Positions 33,640 to 42,454 of a stretch of DNA of 64,000 nt are shown one piece after another (the stretch's first letter is position 1; every line of letters begins with the position of its first letter). The DNA is from Nitratiruptor sp. (GTDB lineage: Bacteria > Campylobacterota > Campylobacteria > Campylobacterales > Nitratiruptoraceae): contig PUXW01000015.1 of NCBI GenBank assembly GCA_009659925.1, positions 56,869-120,868 on the forward strand. The letters run 5' to 3'. The notes under the pieces were generated by a model. The model was not told the origin of the DNA. It worked only from the letters and a program-made list of their open reading frames with translations, and did no database searches. Made by a program: the position numbers and the translations under genes.

Positions 33640-34912
33640 GTTCATTGTCAAAGGGCGAATCGTCGGGGTGAGTGGCCCTATCATCGAGGCCTATCTACCC
33701 AATGTCTCCATTGGTGATAGTTGCTACTTGGAAAATGGCCTTGAAACCGAGGTCGTGGGGTTCAAAGATGGCAAGACCCTCCTCATGGCCTACGACGATA
33801 CCAAGGGTATCAAGGTGGGCAGCTTCGTCGAGGCCTCCTTGGAGCCGGTCAATGTTGGGGTCGGGGAGGATCTGCTGGGCACGGTGATCGATCCCTTCGG
33901 CAATCCCCTCAACAAGCCCTATCTGCGCTATGAGAATAAGTACTACCTCAAGAACGACCCCCTCAACCCCCTTTTACGGGATCGCATCACCGAGCCCCTC
34001 GACGTGGGAATTCGTTCGATCAATGGCCTCTTAACCATCGGCAAGGGCCAGCGGATAGGAATTTTCGCCAGTGCTGGGGTGGGGAAGAGTACCCTCTTGG
34101 GGATGATCTCCCGCTACACCAAGGCCGATGTCAATGTGATCGCCCTCATCGGCGAGCGGGGCCGGGAGGTGCGGGAATTCATTGAGGATAATCTAACCGA
34201 AGAGACCTTGAAGCGGAGCGTCGTGATTGCGGCCACCAGCGATCGAACCCCTCTCGCTAAGGTGCGGGCGGTCCATGTGGCCATCGCCATCGCCAACTAC
34301 TTCTCCAACCGGGGCAAGGATGTTCTCTTCCTCGTGGACTCCCTAACCCGATTGGCCATGGCCCAGCGGGAGATCGGCCTTGCCATTGGAGAGCCCCCAA
34401 CCTCCAAAGGATATACCCCATCGGTCTTCTCCCTCTTACCTAAGATCATCGAACAGGCTGGGACCTTCAGCGGCAAGGGGAGCATTACGGGGATTTATAC
34501 CGTCCTTTTCGAAGGGGAGGATCTCTCCTCTGATCCGGTCGCCGATTCGGCGGTGGGATTCCTCGATGGCCATATCGTCTTGTCCAAAAAGTATGCCCAG
34601 AAACGGATTTTCCCGGCTATCGATCCTCTCCGGAGTATCAGCCGCCTTACCCCCCAACTGGTCAGCGAGGAGTGGCTCCAGATGCAAAACCGCTTCATCA
34701 CCCTCTTGAGTACCTACGAGGAGGCGGAGGATATGATCAACATGGGGCTCTACAAGGAGGGGTCCTCCCCCCTCATCGACAAGGCCATCAAGTACCATGA
34801 GGATCTGCAAAACTATTTGCGCCAACGAATCGATGAGCAGGTGAGCCTCCAAGAGAGCTACGAGCAGCTTGCCAAATTGCTGGAAAAGATCGATAATGAT
34901 GGGACGGAGTAG
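33605..34912 (+). CDS. fliI: Flagellum-specific ATP synthase/export ATPase FliI
   Basis: The 435-residue F1-like ATPase has Walker A FASAGVGKST (about 154-163), GERGREVREFIEDNL, and Walker B VLFLVDSLTR (about 239-248). It energises unloading of export substrates at the flagellar gate with FliH and FliJ. The ATG at 33605 lies 35 bases within fliH. A 69-base gap with a promoter-like site follows. Confidence 0.96.
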   Translation: MKLKERLKNLPRFIVKGRIVGVSGPIIEAYLPNVSIGDSCYLENGLETEVVGFKDGKTLLMAYDDTKGIKVGSFVEASLEPVNVGVGEDLLGTVIDPFGNPLNKPYLRYENKYYLKNDPLNPLLRDRITEPLDVGIRSINGLLTIGKGQRIGIFASAGVGKSTLLGMISRYTKADVNVIALIGERGREVREFIEDNLTEETLKRSVVIAATSDRTPLAKVRAVHVAIAIANYFSNRGKDVLFLVDSLTRLAMAQREIGLAIGEPPTSKGYTPSVFSLLPKIIEQAGTFSGKGSITGIYTVLFEGEDLSSDPVADSAVGFLDGHIVLSKKYAQKRIFPAIDPLRSISRLTPQLVSEEWLQMQNRFITLLSTYEEAEDMINMGLYKEGSSPLIDKAIKYHEDLQNYLRQRIDEQVSLQESYEQLAKLLEKIDNDGTE

Positions 34913-34948
34913 CTTGGCTCCTAAAGAAGAGATTAATCAATCTTGGGC

Positions 34949-34954
34949 TACAAT
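34949..34954 (+). promoter_or_regulatory. -10 box (TACAAT) for flgD-flgE
   Basis: TACAAT lies 27 bases before the flgD ATG, in the largest gap of the rightward flagellar run. A separate transcription start for the hook genes fits its position. Confidence 0.5.
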
Positions 34955-34981
34955 AGCAAGGAGCCCACGAAAGGGGAAGCG

Positions 34982-35626
34982 ATGGCCGATGGGATGAGTA
35001 TCGAAGGGGTGGGCGGAAAGACCATTCCGGTCTACGACGCTAACTACGACAACTCCCAGATGGACCAGGAGGGCTTCTTGAAGGTCCTCTTGACCTCCTT
35101 CCAGTATCAGGATCCATTTGAGACTCAAGATATCTCCAAATTTATCGATAATACCGTTAAGCTGCGGGAACTGGAGATCATGAACACCTTTGAAGAGAGT
35201 GTCAAGAGCCTCAACAGCAGTGACACCCTCTTCCTCAGCGCCGCCAATCTCATCGGCAAGAAGCTCCTCTACGAGGGGCGCTCCACCTATGTGGAGGGGG
35301 GAAAGAGCCATATCCAATTTACTCCGTTGCGCGAGAGCCCTGAAGCGACCCTCTATATCTACGACTCCGAGGGACGGGTTGTCGCCCAGCGGAGCTTCTC
35401 CAATCTTGAGGCAAACCAGCGCTACACCTTCGATCTGGACGATGCGAGCCTTGAGGATGGATACTACAAGGTGAGTGTGGTGGCCCAAAATGGAGGAGAA
35501 GAGGTGGAGGTGAAGCTCTATGTGACGGGTCGAGCCGATGGGATCCAGAAGGATGGAAGCGAAATTGTCGTACTTGTTGACGATGGGAAGGTTCCCCTCG
35601 GCAATATTGTCAAAATTGGAGGATAG
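34982..35626 (+). CDS. flgD: Hook scaffold protein FlgD
   Basis: The ATG at 34982 follows AGGGGAAG; an in-frame ATG at 34943 lies upstream of the likely promoter. The 214-residue product has the N-terminal FlgD motif (DQEGFLKVLLTSFQYQDPFE) and a C-terminal FlgD Ig-like/tudor region (GYYKVSVVAQNGGEEVEVKLYVTGRADGI). It caps the growing hook. flgE follows after 2 bases. Confidence 0.94.
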   Translation: MADGMSIEGVGGKTIPVYDANYDNSQMDQEGFLKVLLTSFQYQDPFETQDISKFIDNTVKLRELEIMNTFEESVKSLNSSDTLFLSAANLIGKKLLYEGRSTYVEGGKSHIQFTPLRESPEATLYIYDSEGRVVAQRSFSNLEANQRYTFDLDDASLEDGYYKVSVVAQNGGEEVEVKLYVTGRADGIQKDGSEIVVLVDDGKVPLGNIVKIGG

Positions 35627-35628
35627 CG

Positions 35629-37221
35629 ATGCTGCAATCATTCTACACAGGCAACACCGGTCTTGGAGCCAACAAGCAGTGGCTCTCCGTCATCTCCGAT
35701 AACATCGCCAATGTCAATACCACTGGATTTAAGCAGGAGGAGGTCAACTTCAAAGATCTCATCTCGAGCTCCTTGACCACCTACTCCACTGGGGGAACCC
35801 CCATCAACCGGGAGATTGGGGGAGGAGCCTTTGTCGGGAGCACCAACAAGGATTTTTCCCAAGGGGCCTTCAAAAACTCCAACTCTCCCCTGAACCTGGC
35901 CCTCGACGGGGAGGGGTTCTTCATGGTGAAAAATCCCAGTGCCTCCCTGGTCTATTACACCCGGGATGGGAATTTCCGCCTCGATGCCACCGGGGATATT
36001 GTCAATCAATCGGGATATAAGTTGCAAGGGTGGATGTTGGATGAAAATGGGAACATGGCTGGGGCTCTGGGCAATATCAAGATTCCAAGCTCCATCGATC
36101 CTGTGCCAACTACCCGGATTAGCTACGAAGATCCCACCAACTTGAAGGCGGATGATCGGATCAGCTACGACGAGGGGGGGAATGTCAAGGTCTTCAACGC
36201 AGCCGATTCCGATACTTACAACTACATCAACACCATTACCACCTACGACTCCCTTGGTACTTCCCACATCGTCAAGCAGTATTTCAAAAAGATCGATACC
36301 AACAAGTGGGAGGTCTATACCCTCATCGACGACCGGGCGGTTACCTTCAGCAAAGATGGGAACATCTACACCGCTTTGGAGATCGAATTCCAGGGGAACG
36401 GAGCTATCAAGAGCGCCAAATATGCCAACTTGCAACAGGATGGGGCGACCAAAGTGATTGCCGTCGGGGAGAACTCCACCACCCTCGATAGCCCTGTAGA
36501 GGCTGGAACCATCGAAATCAGCGCTGGGGGAAGGGCGCGGTATAACGACGATGGGAACGGGAACCTCATCGATTTGCACACGGGAGAACAGATTGGCACC
36601 ATCGACTATGCTTCCGGCGAGGTCCTTCTCAATACCGACACCGACGAAGAGCTGACCATCAACTACAAGACTTTTGATCCGGATAGAGACGATGCCGAGA
36701 CCCTGGACGATTTGACCCAAATCGCCACAACCCCTATCAACTACGACCAGGACTACTCCCGCTTCCTCAACGATGGGGCCAACAGCCGGGCCTTCACCTT
36801 CAGCGTGGCTAAGTTGACCCAGCTCACCAGCGACTACATCTTCTATGCCCAGCAAGATGGGAGTGGGAAGGGGGATCTGATGACCCTCTCGGTCTCAGAG
36901 GATGGAGTGGTGAGTGGCTCCTATACCAACGGCCAGGTGCGGGATATCGCTCGGCTCGGGATTGCGACCTTCAAAGACAAGGAGATCCTCATCCGCAAGG
37001 GGGATAACCTCTATTTGCCCAGCCAGCAGACCTTCACTCCCATCATCGTTCCGGGAGGGGTTTTGAGCAAGGTACGCAGTGGGATGTTGGAGATGAGCAA
37101 TGTGGACATCTCCAAGGAGTTCATCAACCTCATCACCGCCCAGCGGGCCTATCAGGCCAACGCCAAGACCATCACCACTTCGGACCAAGTGCTCCAGACC
37201 ACAATGGACATCAAGCGCTAA
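35629..37221 (+). CDS. flgE: Flagellar hook protein FlgE
   Basis: 530 residues with the axial N terminus (SVISDNIANVNTTGFKQEEVNFKDL) and C terminus (SNVDISKEFINLITAQRAYQANAKTITTSDQVLQTTMDIKR). The central domain includes a long Asp/Thr-rich region. GGAGGATAG precedes the ATG. It is shorter than the more than 800 residues of Campylobacter FlgE and closer to a mid-size hook protein. Confidence 0.95.
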   Translation: MLQSFYTGNTGLGANKQWLSVISDNIANVNTTGFKQEEVNFKDLISSSLTTYSTGGTPINREIGGGAFVGSTNKDFSQGAFKNSNSPLNLALDGEGFFMVKNPSASLVYYTRDGNFRLDATGDIVNQSGYKLQGWMLDENGNMAGALGNIKIPSSIDPVPTTRISYEDPTNLKADDRISYDEGGNVKVFNAADSDTYNYINTITTYDSLGTSHIVKQYFKKIDTNKWEVYTLIDDRAVTFSKDGNIYTALEIEFQGNGAIKSAKYANLQQDGATKVIAVGENSTTLDSPVEAGTIEISAGGRARYNDDGNGNLIDLHTGEQIGTIDYASGEVLLNTDTDEELTINYKTFDPDRDDAETLDDLTQIATTPINYDQDYSRFLNDGANSRAFTFSVAKLTQLTSDYIFYAQQDGSGKGDLMTLSVSEDGVVSGSYTNGQVRDIARLGIATFKDKEILIRKGDNLYLPSQQTFTPIIVPGGVLSKVRSGMLEMSNVDISKEFINLITAQRAYQANAKTITTSDQVLQTTMDIKR

Positions 37222-37242
37222 GGGCACTTTGAAAGGGGATCG

Positions 37243-37746
37243 ATGGCACAAGATACAGAGCAGCAAGAGGAGTCTGGGGGGGGGAAGAAGTTCCTGATCA
37301 TCATCCTCCTCCTGCTCCTGATCATCGCTGGTGGGGCCGCCTTCGCCTACAAAACCTTGGTATTGGACAAGAGTGAAAAGGAGGAGAAGGAGCAGAAGGC
37401 CCAAAAAATTGTAGAAGAGATCAAGAATATCGAAAACTTGGGGGTTCCCTTCGATGTTGGAACCTTCATCGTCAACCTTCAAGATAAGGATGCAGACCGC
37501 TACTTGAAGGTGACGATCGTCCTCGACGCTCAAGACGAGCAGGTCAAGATGGAGTTGGAGAAGCGGCTCCCCCAGGTGAAGGATGCCATCACCACTCTCC
37601 TGTTTACCAAAACCTCCCAGGAGCTGCGGACCCCTGAGGGGATCGAGGAGCTCAAAGAGGAGATCCTCAAGCGGGTCAATGCGATCTTGCCTATTGGAGG
37701 GGTGAAGAATGTCTATTTCACCGAATTTGTGATCCAAACGGCCTAG
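37243..37746 (+). CDS. fliL: Flagellar basal body-associated protein FliL
   Basis: The 167-residue protein has one transmembrane segment at about 17-37, a charged coiled linker and the periplasmic FliL domain (VNLQDKDADRYLKVTIVLDA, ending in VNAILPIGGVKNVYFTEFVIQ). FliL forms rings around stator units and raises motor output. It begins the fliL-fliN2-fliOPQR-flhB block. Confidence 0.93.
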   Translation: MAQDTEQQEESGGGKKFLIIILLLLLIIAGGAAFAYKTLVLDKSEKEEKEQKAQKIVEEIKNIENLGVPFDVGTFIVNLQDKDADRYLKVTIVLDAQDEQVKMELEKRLPQVKDAITTLLFTKTSQELRTPEGIEELKEEILKRVNAILPIGGVKNVYFTEFVIQTA

Positions 37747-37748
37747 CC

Positions 37749-37994
37749 ATGAAGAATCCAGTCAATCCCAAACTCGAATTCCTCGGCGATGTGAAGTTAC
37801 GGGTGAGCGCTAGTGTCGGTCAGGTCCAAAAGCTCCTCATCGAGATCCTCTCCCTCAAGGAGGGGGACATTATCGAGCTGGACAAGAATGTGGAGGAGTA
37901 CATCGACATCAAGCTCAACGACAAGAGTTTTGCCATCGGTGAAATTGTGGTGGCTAATGAGAAATATGGTGTAAGGATTGTCGACCTTGCCTGA
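37749..37994 (+). CDS. fliN: Second FliN-like SpoA-domain protein
   Basis: An 81-residue protein consisting only of a SpoA/FliN domain (FLGDVKLRVSASVGQVQKLL, DIIELDKNVEEYIDIKLNDKSFAIGEIVVANEKYGVRIVDL). The position between fliL and fliO is the usual fliN site in many bacteria, so this may be the ancestral-position copy. The CheC-like domain of FliY is absent. It overlaps the fliO start by 17 bases. Confidence 0.88.
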   Translation: MKNPVNPKLEFLGDVKLRVSASVGQVQKLLIEILSLKEGDIIELDKNVEEYIDIKLNDKSFAIGEIVVANEKYGVRIVDLA

Positions 37995-38283
37995 GGGATA
38001 TGACTATCTCAAGCTCATAGGGGCCTTCGGGATCGTCCTTGTCCTTTTGTACGGCCTCTACTACTACCTCCACAATCTTCTCGGTATTGGAGGGGCAAGG
38101 GGGAAGGGGAGGCTGATTCGTATCATCGAAACGAGGGTGGTAGGGCGCAACCGATCCCTGATCTTGGCCGAGGTCGATGGCTTTCGCCTCCTCCTAGCAA
38201 GTGACGAGGAGGGGCTCCACCTCTTGAAAGCGTGGGAGAAGAGAGAGCATTGCTCCGATACATCGCAACCATCACCTTCGTGA
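37978..38283 (+). CDS. fliO: Flagellar export assembly protein FliO
   Basis: A 101-residue protein with one transmembrane segment at about 10-32 (LIGAFGIVLVLLYGLYYYL) followed by a small cytoplasmic domain with the FliO pattern (RIIETRVVGRNRSLILAEVDGFRLLLAS). No ATG is available; TTG at 37978 or 37987 must serve. Position between fliN and fliP supports the call. It overlaps fliP by about 34 bases. Confidence 0.82.
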   Translation: MSTLPEGYDYLKLIGAFGIVLVLLYGLYYYLHNLLGIGGARGKGRLIRIIETRVVGRNRSLILAEVDGFRLLLASDEEGLHLLKAWEKREHCSDTSQPSPS

Positions 38284-38960
38284 CTCTCCCACTGTTGGCC
38301 GCCAACGGATGGGAAGGGCTCATCGACCAGCTTCGGGATCTCGACACCTCCCTCAAGATCCTCTTCCTCTTCACCATCCTCTCCCTGGCTCCGGCCATTT
38401 TGATCACGATGACCTCCTTCGTTCGCATCATCATCGTCCTCTCCCTCTTGCGTCAGGCCATGGGAGTTCCCCAGGCACCCCCCAACCAGGTTCTCATTGC
38501 CCTCGCCCTCTTCTTGACCTTCTTCATCATGAAACCGGTTTACCAGCAGATCGACCAGGAGGCGATTCGCCCCTACATGGCCAAGCAGATCGACGATATG
38601 ACCTTCCTTCAGCGGGCTATCCGCCCCATCAAGCGCTTCATGCTCCACAACACCTCCAAGAAGGATCTCAAACTCTTCCTCAAACTGGCCAACGAGCATC
38701 CAAAATCCCTGGAGGAGCTCTCCTGGACCACTTTGGCTCCCGCCTTTCTGGTCAGCGAGATCAAAATCGCCTTCGAGATCGCCTTCGTCATCTTTCTCCC
38801 CTTCCTTGTGATCGATATGCTCGTGGCGAGTATTCTCATGTCCATGGGGATGATGATGATTCCGCCCATGATGATCTCCCTGCCCTTCAAGCTCATCCTC
38901 TTCATCCTCTCCGATGGGTGGGAGCTCCTCATCGAAGCGCTCATAAGGGGGTACCAATGA
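38250..38960 (+). CDS. fliP: Flagellar export gate protein FliP
   Basis: The start is uncertain: TTG at 38250 gives a signal-like N terminus (LRYIATITFVTLPLLAANG), with GTG at 38232 as alternative. The 236-residue core (FVRIIIVLSLLRQAMGVPQAPPNQVLIALALFLTFF and the C-terminal MGMMMIPPMMISLPFKLILFIL) is typical of the FliP gate subunit. It overlaps fliQ by 4 bases. Confidence 0.93.
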   Translation: MLRYIATITFVTLPLLAANGWEGLIDQLRDLDTSLKILFLFTILSLAPAILITMTSFVRIIIVLSLLRQAMGVPQAPPNQVLIALALFLTFFIMKPVYQQIDQEAIRPYMAKQIDDMTFLQRAIRPIKRFMLHNTSKKDLKLFLKLANEHPKSLEELSWTTLAPAFLVSEIKIAFEIAFVIFLPFLVIDMLVASILMSMGMMMIPPMMISLPFKLILFILSDGWELLIEALIRGYQ

Positions 38961-39226
38961 ACTTGGACCAGGCAATTACTTTGATCGAAGAGATGCTCCA
39001 GATCACCTTGATCGTCGGGGCTCCGGTCTTGGCGACGGCTTTTGGGGTGGGAATGTTGGTAAGCGTCTTCCAGGCGGCAACCCAGATCCACGAAATGACC
39101 CTCACCTTCATCCCCAAGATCGTCGCCACCGTAGCCGCCCTCATCATCTTTGGCTCTTGGATGTTCGTCATGCTCACCGACTACTTCCGCACCTCCTTTG
39201 AAAATATTCTCACTCTTTTACGCTGA
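38957..39226 (+). CDS. fliQ: Flagellar export gate protein FliQ
   Basis: An 89-residue protein with two membrane helices and the FliQ pattern (VGMLVSVFQAATQIHEMTLTFIPKIVA). The start is the ATG overlapping the fliP stop; a much longer frame upstream is only a shadow of fliP. The stop shares a base with the fliR start. Confidence 0.95.
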   Translation: MNLDQAITLIEEMLQITLIVGAPVLATAFGVGMLVSVFQAATQIHEMTLTFIPKIVATVAALIIFGSWMFVMLTDYFRTSFENILTLLR

Positions 39227-39987
39227 TGGTTCTCGATGAGCTTTTGACCCTCCTCCTTGTGGCGACTAGAGTTATGGCCCTCTTCCTCGCCTTTCCCTTT
39301 TTCAACACCCAGCTCATTCCCAACAATGTCAAACTCCTCTTGGCCCTCGCCCTCTCTTTTTACCTTGTGAAGATCCTTTCGATCCAGCTGGTCTGGGAGC
39401 CCTTCCAATGGTCCCGCTTCCTGGGGCTCTTTGGCAAGGAGCTCTTCATCGGTTTTGCCTTGGGGTTGCTGGCCAATATCTTCATTGCCGCCTTCGCCTA
39501 TGCCGGGGAGCTGGTGAGCTACTTCATGGGCTTTACCGTGGTCAATAGCTTCGACCCCTCCTATGGTCAAATTTCGGTACTTAGCCACTTCTTCGTCATG
39601 CTCTTCTACCTCCTCTTCTTCGTTACCGACGCTCATCACTACTTCCTCATGGGGCTTGTGGCCAGCTTCACCACGATCCCCCTGGACCACCTTTCCATCC
39701 ATCAGGGGATCTGGCCCTATCTCATCGAAATTTCGGGAGAGCTCTTCGTGGCTGGATTCAAACTGGCCTTTCCCTTTGCCCTCATCCTCTACCTGGTCAA
39801 TCTCGCCTTGGCCCTGGTCAACCGGCTCATTCCCCAGATCAATGTCTTCATCGTTGGTCTTCCGCTACAAATCTTCATTGGCCTTGCCGCCCTCGGTTTT
39901 GGAGTCTCGGTGCTGGTCTTCATGGGGGTCCAGCTGGTCGACCAGCTGGGGCGGGCCTACTCCTATCTCCTCACCCATTTAGGATAG
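39226..39987 (+). CDS. fliR: Flagellar export gate protein FliR
   Basis: A 253-residue polytopic membrane protein with about six helices and FliR features (MALFLAFPFFNTQLIPNNVKLLLALALSF; GFTVVNSFDPSYGQISVLSHFF). It completes the FliP-FliQ-FliR gate. flhB follows after 4 bases. Confidence 0.95.
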   Translation: MVLDELLTLLLVATRVMALFLAFPFFNTQLIPNNVKLLLALALSFYLVKILSIQLVWEPFQWSRFLGLFGKELFIGFALGLLANIFIAAFAYAGELVSYFMGFTVVNSFDPSYGQISVLSHFFVMLFYLLFFVTDAHHYFLMGLVASFTTIPLDHLSIHQGIWPYLIEISGELFVAGFKLAFPFALILYLVNLALALVNRLIPQINVFIVGLPLQIFIGLAALGFGVSVLVFMGVQLVDQLGRAYSYLLTHLG

Positions 39988-39991
39988 TCCT

Positions 39992-41047
39992 ATGGCCAAG
40001 GATCCTAGCAAGACCGAAAAGGCGACCCCAAGGCGCCGGGAGAAGGCCCGGGAGGAGGGGCAGGTTGCAAAGAGTGGGGACATCGCCATTAGCGCCTCTT
40101 TGATCGCTATCTTCCTCACCCTCCTCTTCTACATCCCCTACGCCAGGGAGCGCCTTTATGGCCTCTTCGTCCACTTCCTCTCCGATCCTCTCCATGCCAT
40201 TCCCGAAGAGAATCCCAAGGCCATCATGGTGGCCCTCGCCCAGTTAGCCACCCTCTTGGCCCCCATTTTCCTCGTCCTCATTCTCGTAGCGATTCTGGCC
40301 AACATCGCCCAAATCGGCTTCCTCTTTGCTCCCAAGGGGCTCTTGCCCAAATTGGACAAGCTCAATCCCATCACGGGACTGGGGCGGATCCTCTCCTTGA
40401 AGACCCTCTTTGAACTGGTAAAAAACCTGTTAAAGCTTGGGATTGCCTTAGCCATCGCCTATGTCCTGGTGGGCTACCTCTTAGAGGGGGTTTTCCGCTT
40501 CGCCCACACGCCGATCTACGAGGATGGGGCCATCTTAGTGCGCTACACCCTCACCATGATCCTCGCCTTTGCCCTTCTTTCCATTCCCATCGCCGCCCTC
40601 GACTACTTCTTCAAGCGCTACGAGTTTGAAGAGAGTATCAAGATGAGCAAGGAAGAGATCAAGGAGGAGCACAAGCTCTACGAGGGGAACCCCCAGATCA
40701 AGGCGGCCATTCGGAAGCGGATGCGGGAGATGAGCATGAGCCGGATGATCGCCGAAGTGGCCAAGGCCGATGTGGTCATCACCAACCCCGAACACTACGC
40801 CGTTGCCCTCAAGTATGAGCGGGAAGGGATGCAGGCCCCCAAAGTTGTGGCCAAGGGGGTGGACCACCTGGCCAAGCGGATCCGGGAGGAGGCCCTCAAG
40901 CACCAGATCCCTATCGAGGAGAATCCTCCCCTGGCCCGGGCCCTCTACCAGGCGTGCGATGTAGGGGAGACCATCCCCTACGAACTCTACGCCGCTGTCG
41001 CCAAGATCTTCGCCAAGATCTACCGCCAGCAGGGGCGGGGGCTATAG
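39992..41047 (+). CDS. flhB: Flagellar export specificity switch FlhB, NPEH variant
   Basis: The 351-residue protein has a basic N terminus (KTEKATPRRREKAREEGQVAKS), four membrane helices (about 30-210) and a cytosolic domain. The self-cleavage site normally reads NPTH; here it is NPEH at residues 265-268 (VVITNPEHYAVAL). Cleavage after Asn switches export from hook to filament substrates, and FliK, encoded at 26645, triggers it. Whether NPEH cleaves at normal speed is unclear. The gene ends the rightward run and overlaps the leftward GGDEF gene by 6 bases. Confidence 0.95.
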   Translation: MAKDPSKTEKATPRRREKAREEGQVAKSGDIAISASLIAIFLTLLFYIPYARERLYGLFVHFLSDPLHAIPEENPKAIMVALAQLATLLAPIFLVLILVAILANIAQIGFLFAPKGLLPKLDKLNPITGLGRILSLKTLFELVKNLLKLGIALAIAYVLVGYLLEGVFRFAHTPIYEDGAILVRYTLTMILAFALLSIPIAALDYFFKRYEFEESIKMSKEEIKEEHKLYEGNPQIKAAIRKRMREMSMSRMIAEVAKADVVITNPEHYAVALKYEREGMQAPKVVAKGVDHLAKRIREEALKHQIPIEENPPLARALYQACDVGETIPYELYAAVAKIFAKIYRQQGRGL

Positions 41048-42454
41048 GACCAGACTCACCCGGTTGCCCCCCTCCCGTTTGGATTGGTACAAGGCGTTGC
41101 TGGCCCGGTTCATGACCTCATCGATGCTCTCATCGCTTTGAGGATAGAATTGGGAGACTCCGAAGGAGAGGCCTACCTGCTCTCCGATCCCCTTGAAGGG
41201 ATACTTGCCCACGAGTTTTCGGATCTTCTCGGCAATGACCATCGCCCCTTGGCTCTCGGTCTGGGGGGCGAGGATGACGAACTCCCCTTCACTCCAGCGG
41301 AAGAGGAGGTCGTAGCTGCGAATGTGTTTGCGGACTAGCTTGGCGATGGCGGCAAGGAGGTAGTCTTGGGTCCCCGGACCGTAGTGTTTGGCGATCTCCT
41401 GGAGGTTGTCGATGGAAAAGAGGATGAGGGAGAAGGGGTGACCGTGCCGCTTGGAGCGGGCGATCTCCCGATCGGCCAGTTCATAGAAGCGCTGGCGGTT
41501 GTAGGCTCCCGTGAGTTTGTCGGTGGTAGCCAGTTGGAGGAGGCGGTAGCGGCTATCCCAGAAGAGGTACAAGAGCAAGAGGAAGAATAGGAGGGCCAAA
41601 TTGGCCAGGAGGAACTCTTGCCAGAATCCCTTGGTGAAGAGGGAGACAATTGGATCTGGGCGGTAGGCGATGAGGTAGCCGATGTGGCCCTTGTGATCGG
41701 TAAGGGCGAGGAAGGTGACGAGGAAGGTGGTTCCCTCAACCTGGGTGATCAGGGCGAAGTTGACCCCCCGGTCCAGGCGCTCTTGGACTTGGGATCGGAT
41801 GGCGAGATTGATGGCGTGGATGCGCTCCTGGAACTCCCGATCCCCGATGGCATGCTCTTCATAGTAGTAGTGGGGGTGCAGATCGCTTTGGACGAAGAGG
41901 TAGTTGCCATGCTCCCGGGCCCGCTTGTCGATGACTTCGCTCTTGAGGATGTAGGTATACGAGCCTCCAAAGAGTTTGGCGAGCTCTTTGACGAAGGTGC
42001 GGTACCCGATGGCTACCTTGAGCTTTCCAATGGGGCGACTGCCCATGTAGATGGGCTTGGAGAATTCGATTCCAAGCTCTCCAGCCCCTGGAGGAGCGTT
42101 GGCGGGGGCGAGTTTGACGATGGGATTGCCTTCCTGGTCGAGGAGGGCAATGGTGGTGATGCCATAGTGCTGCAAGATGGTATAGTAGGGGCGTAGGTAG
42201 CTCTCAAGCCCCCGCCTGCGCTCAAGGCGGCTCAAAAAGAGGGGATCGGAGACGAGCCGATCGTAGAAGAAGCCAGCAAGACGCTGGTAGCCATACTTGA
42301 GGGCACGAAACTCCGCCTTGAGTCGATCGATCTCCCTGGTGAGATAGCGGATGCGGCTCTGCTCGCTCTCGATGGAGAGGTAGAAGTAGATGAGGATCGA
42401 GAGGAGTATATAGCCAAGGGCCAGTCCGATGGGTATGAGACTACTCTTTCGCAT
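41042..42454 (-). CDS. Membrane GGDEF-domain protein with altered signature motif
   Basis: The ATG at 42454 gives 470 residues (a second ATG at 42460 is also in frame). A membrane helix at about 8-28 is followed by an extracytoplasmic sensor region of about 250 residues. A second helix near 290-312 leads into a GGDEF domain at about 320-470. The signature is RWSEGEF instead of RWGGDEF, with Gly at the catalytic acidic position, so diguanylate cyclase activity is doubtful. The upstream metal Asp (FSIDN) is kept. No I-site RxxD is seen. It ends an operon with fliJ and a PilZ protein, so a c-di-GMP-related role in motility is likely. Confidence 0.87.
   Translation of the reverse strand: MRKSSLIPIGLALGYILLSILIYFYLSIESEQSRIRYLTREIDRLKAEFRALKYGYQRLAGFFYDRLVSDPLFLSRLERRRGLESYLRPYYTILQHYGITTIALLDQEGNPIVKLAPANAPPGAGELGIEFSKPIYMGSRPIGKLKVAIGYRTFVKELAKLFGGSYTYILKSEVIDKRAREHGNYLFVQSDLHPHYYYEEHAIGDREFQERIHAINLAIRSQVQERLDRGVNFALITQVEGTTFLVTFLALTDHKGHIGYLIAYRPDPIVSLFTKGFWQEFLLANLALLFFLLLLYLFWDSRYRLLQLATTDKLTGAYNRQRFYELADREIARSKRHGHPFSLILFSIDNLQEIAKHYGPGTQDYLLAAIAKLVRKHIRSYDLLFRWSEGEFVILAPQTESQGAMVIAEKIRKLVGKYPFKGIGEQVGLSFGVSQFYPQSDESIDEVMNRASNALYQSKREGGNRVSLVL

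Noticed and set aside
34913..34981. Sigma-54 promoter before flgD, as expected for hook genes in Campylobacter
   Set aside because: I found no GG-N10-GC with suitable spacing by eye; only a TACAAT site. A computed scan is needed to be sure.
38309..39226. A 305-codon plus-strand frame across fliP and fliQ
   Set aside because: Only its last 270 bases are real (fliQ); the rest is the shifted frame of fliP.
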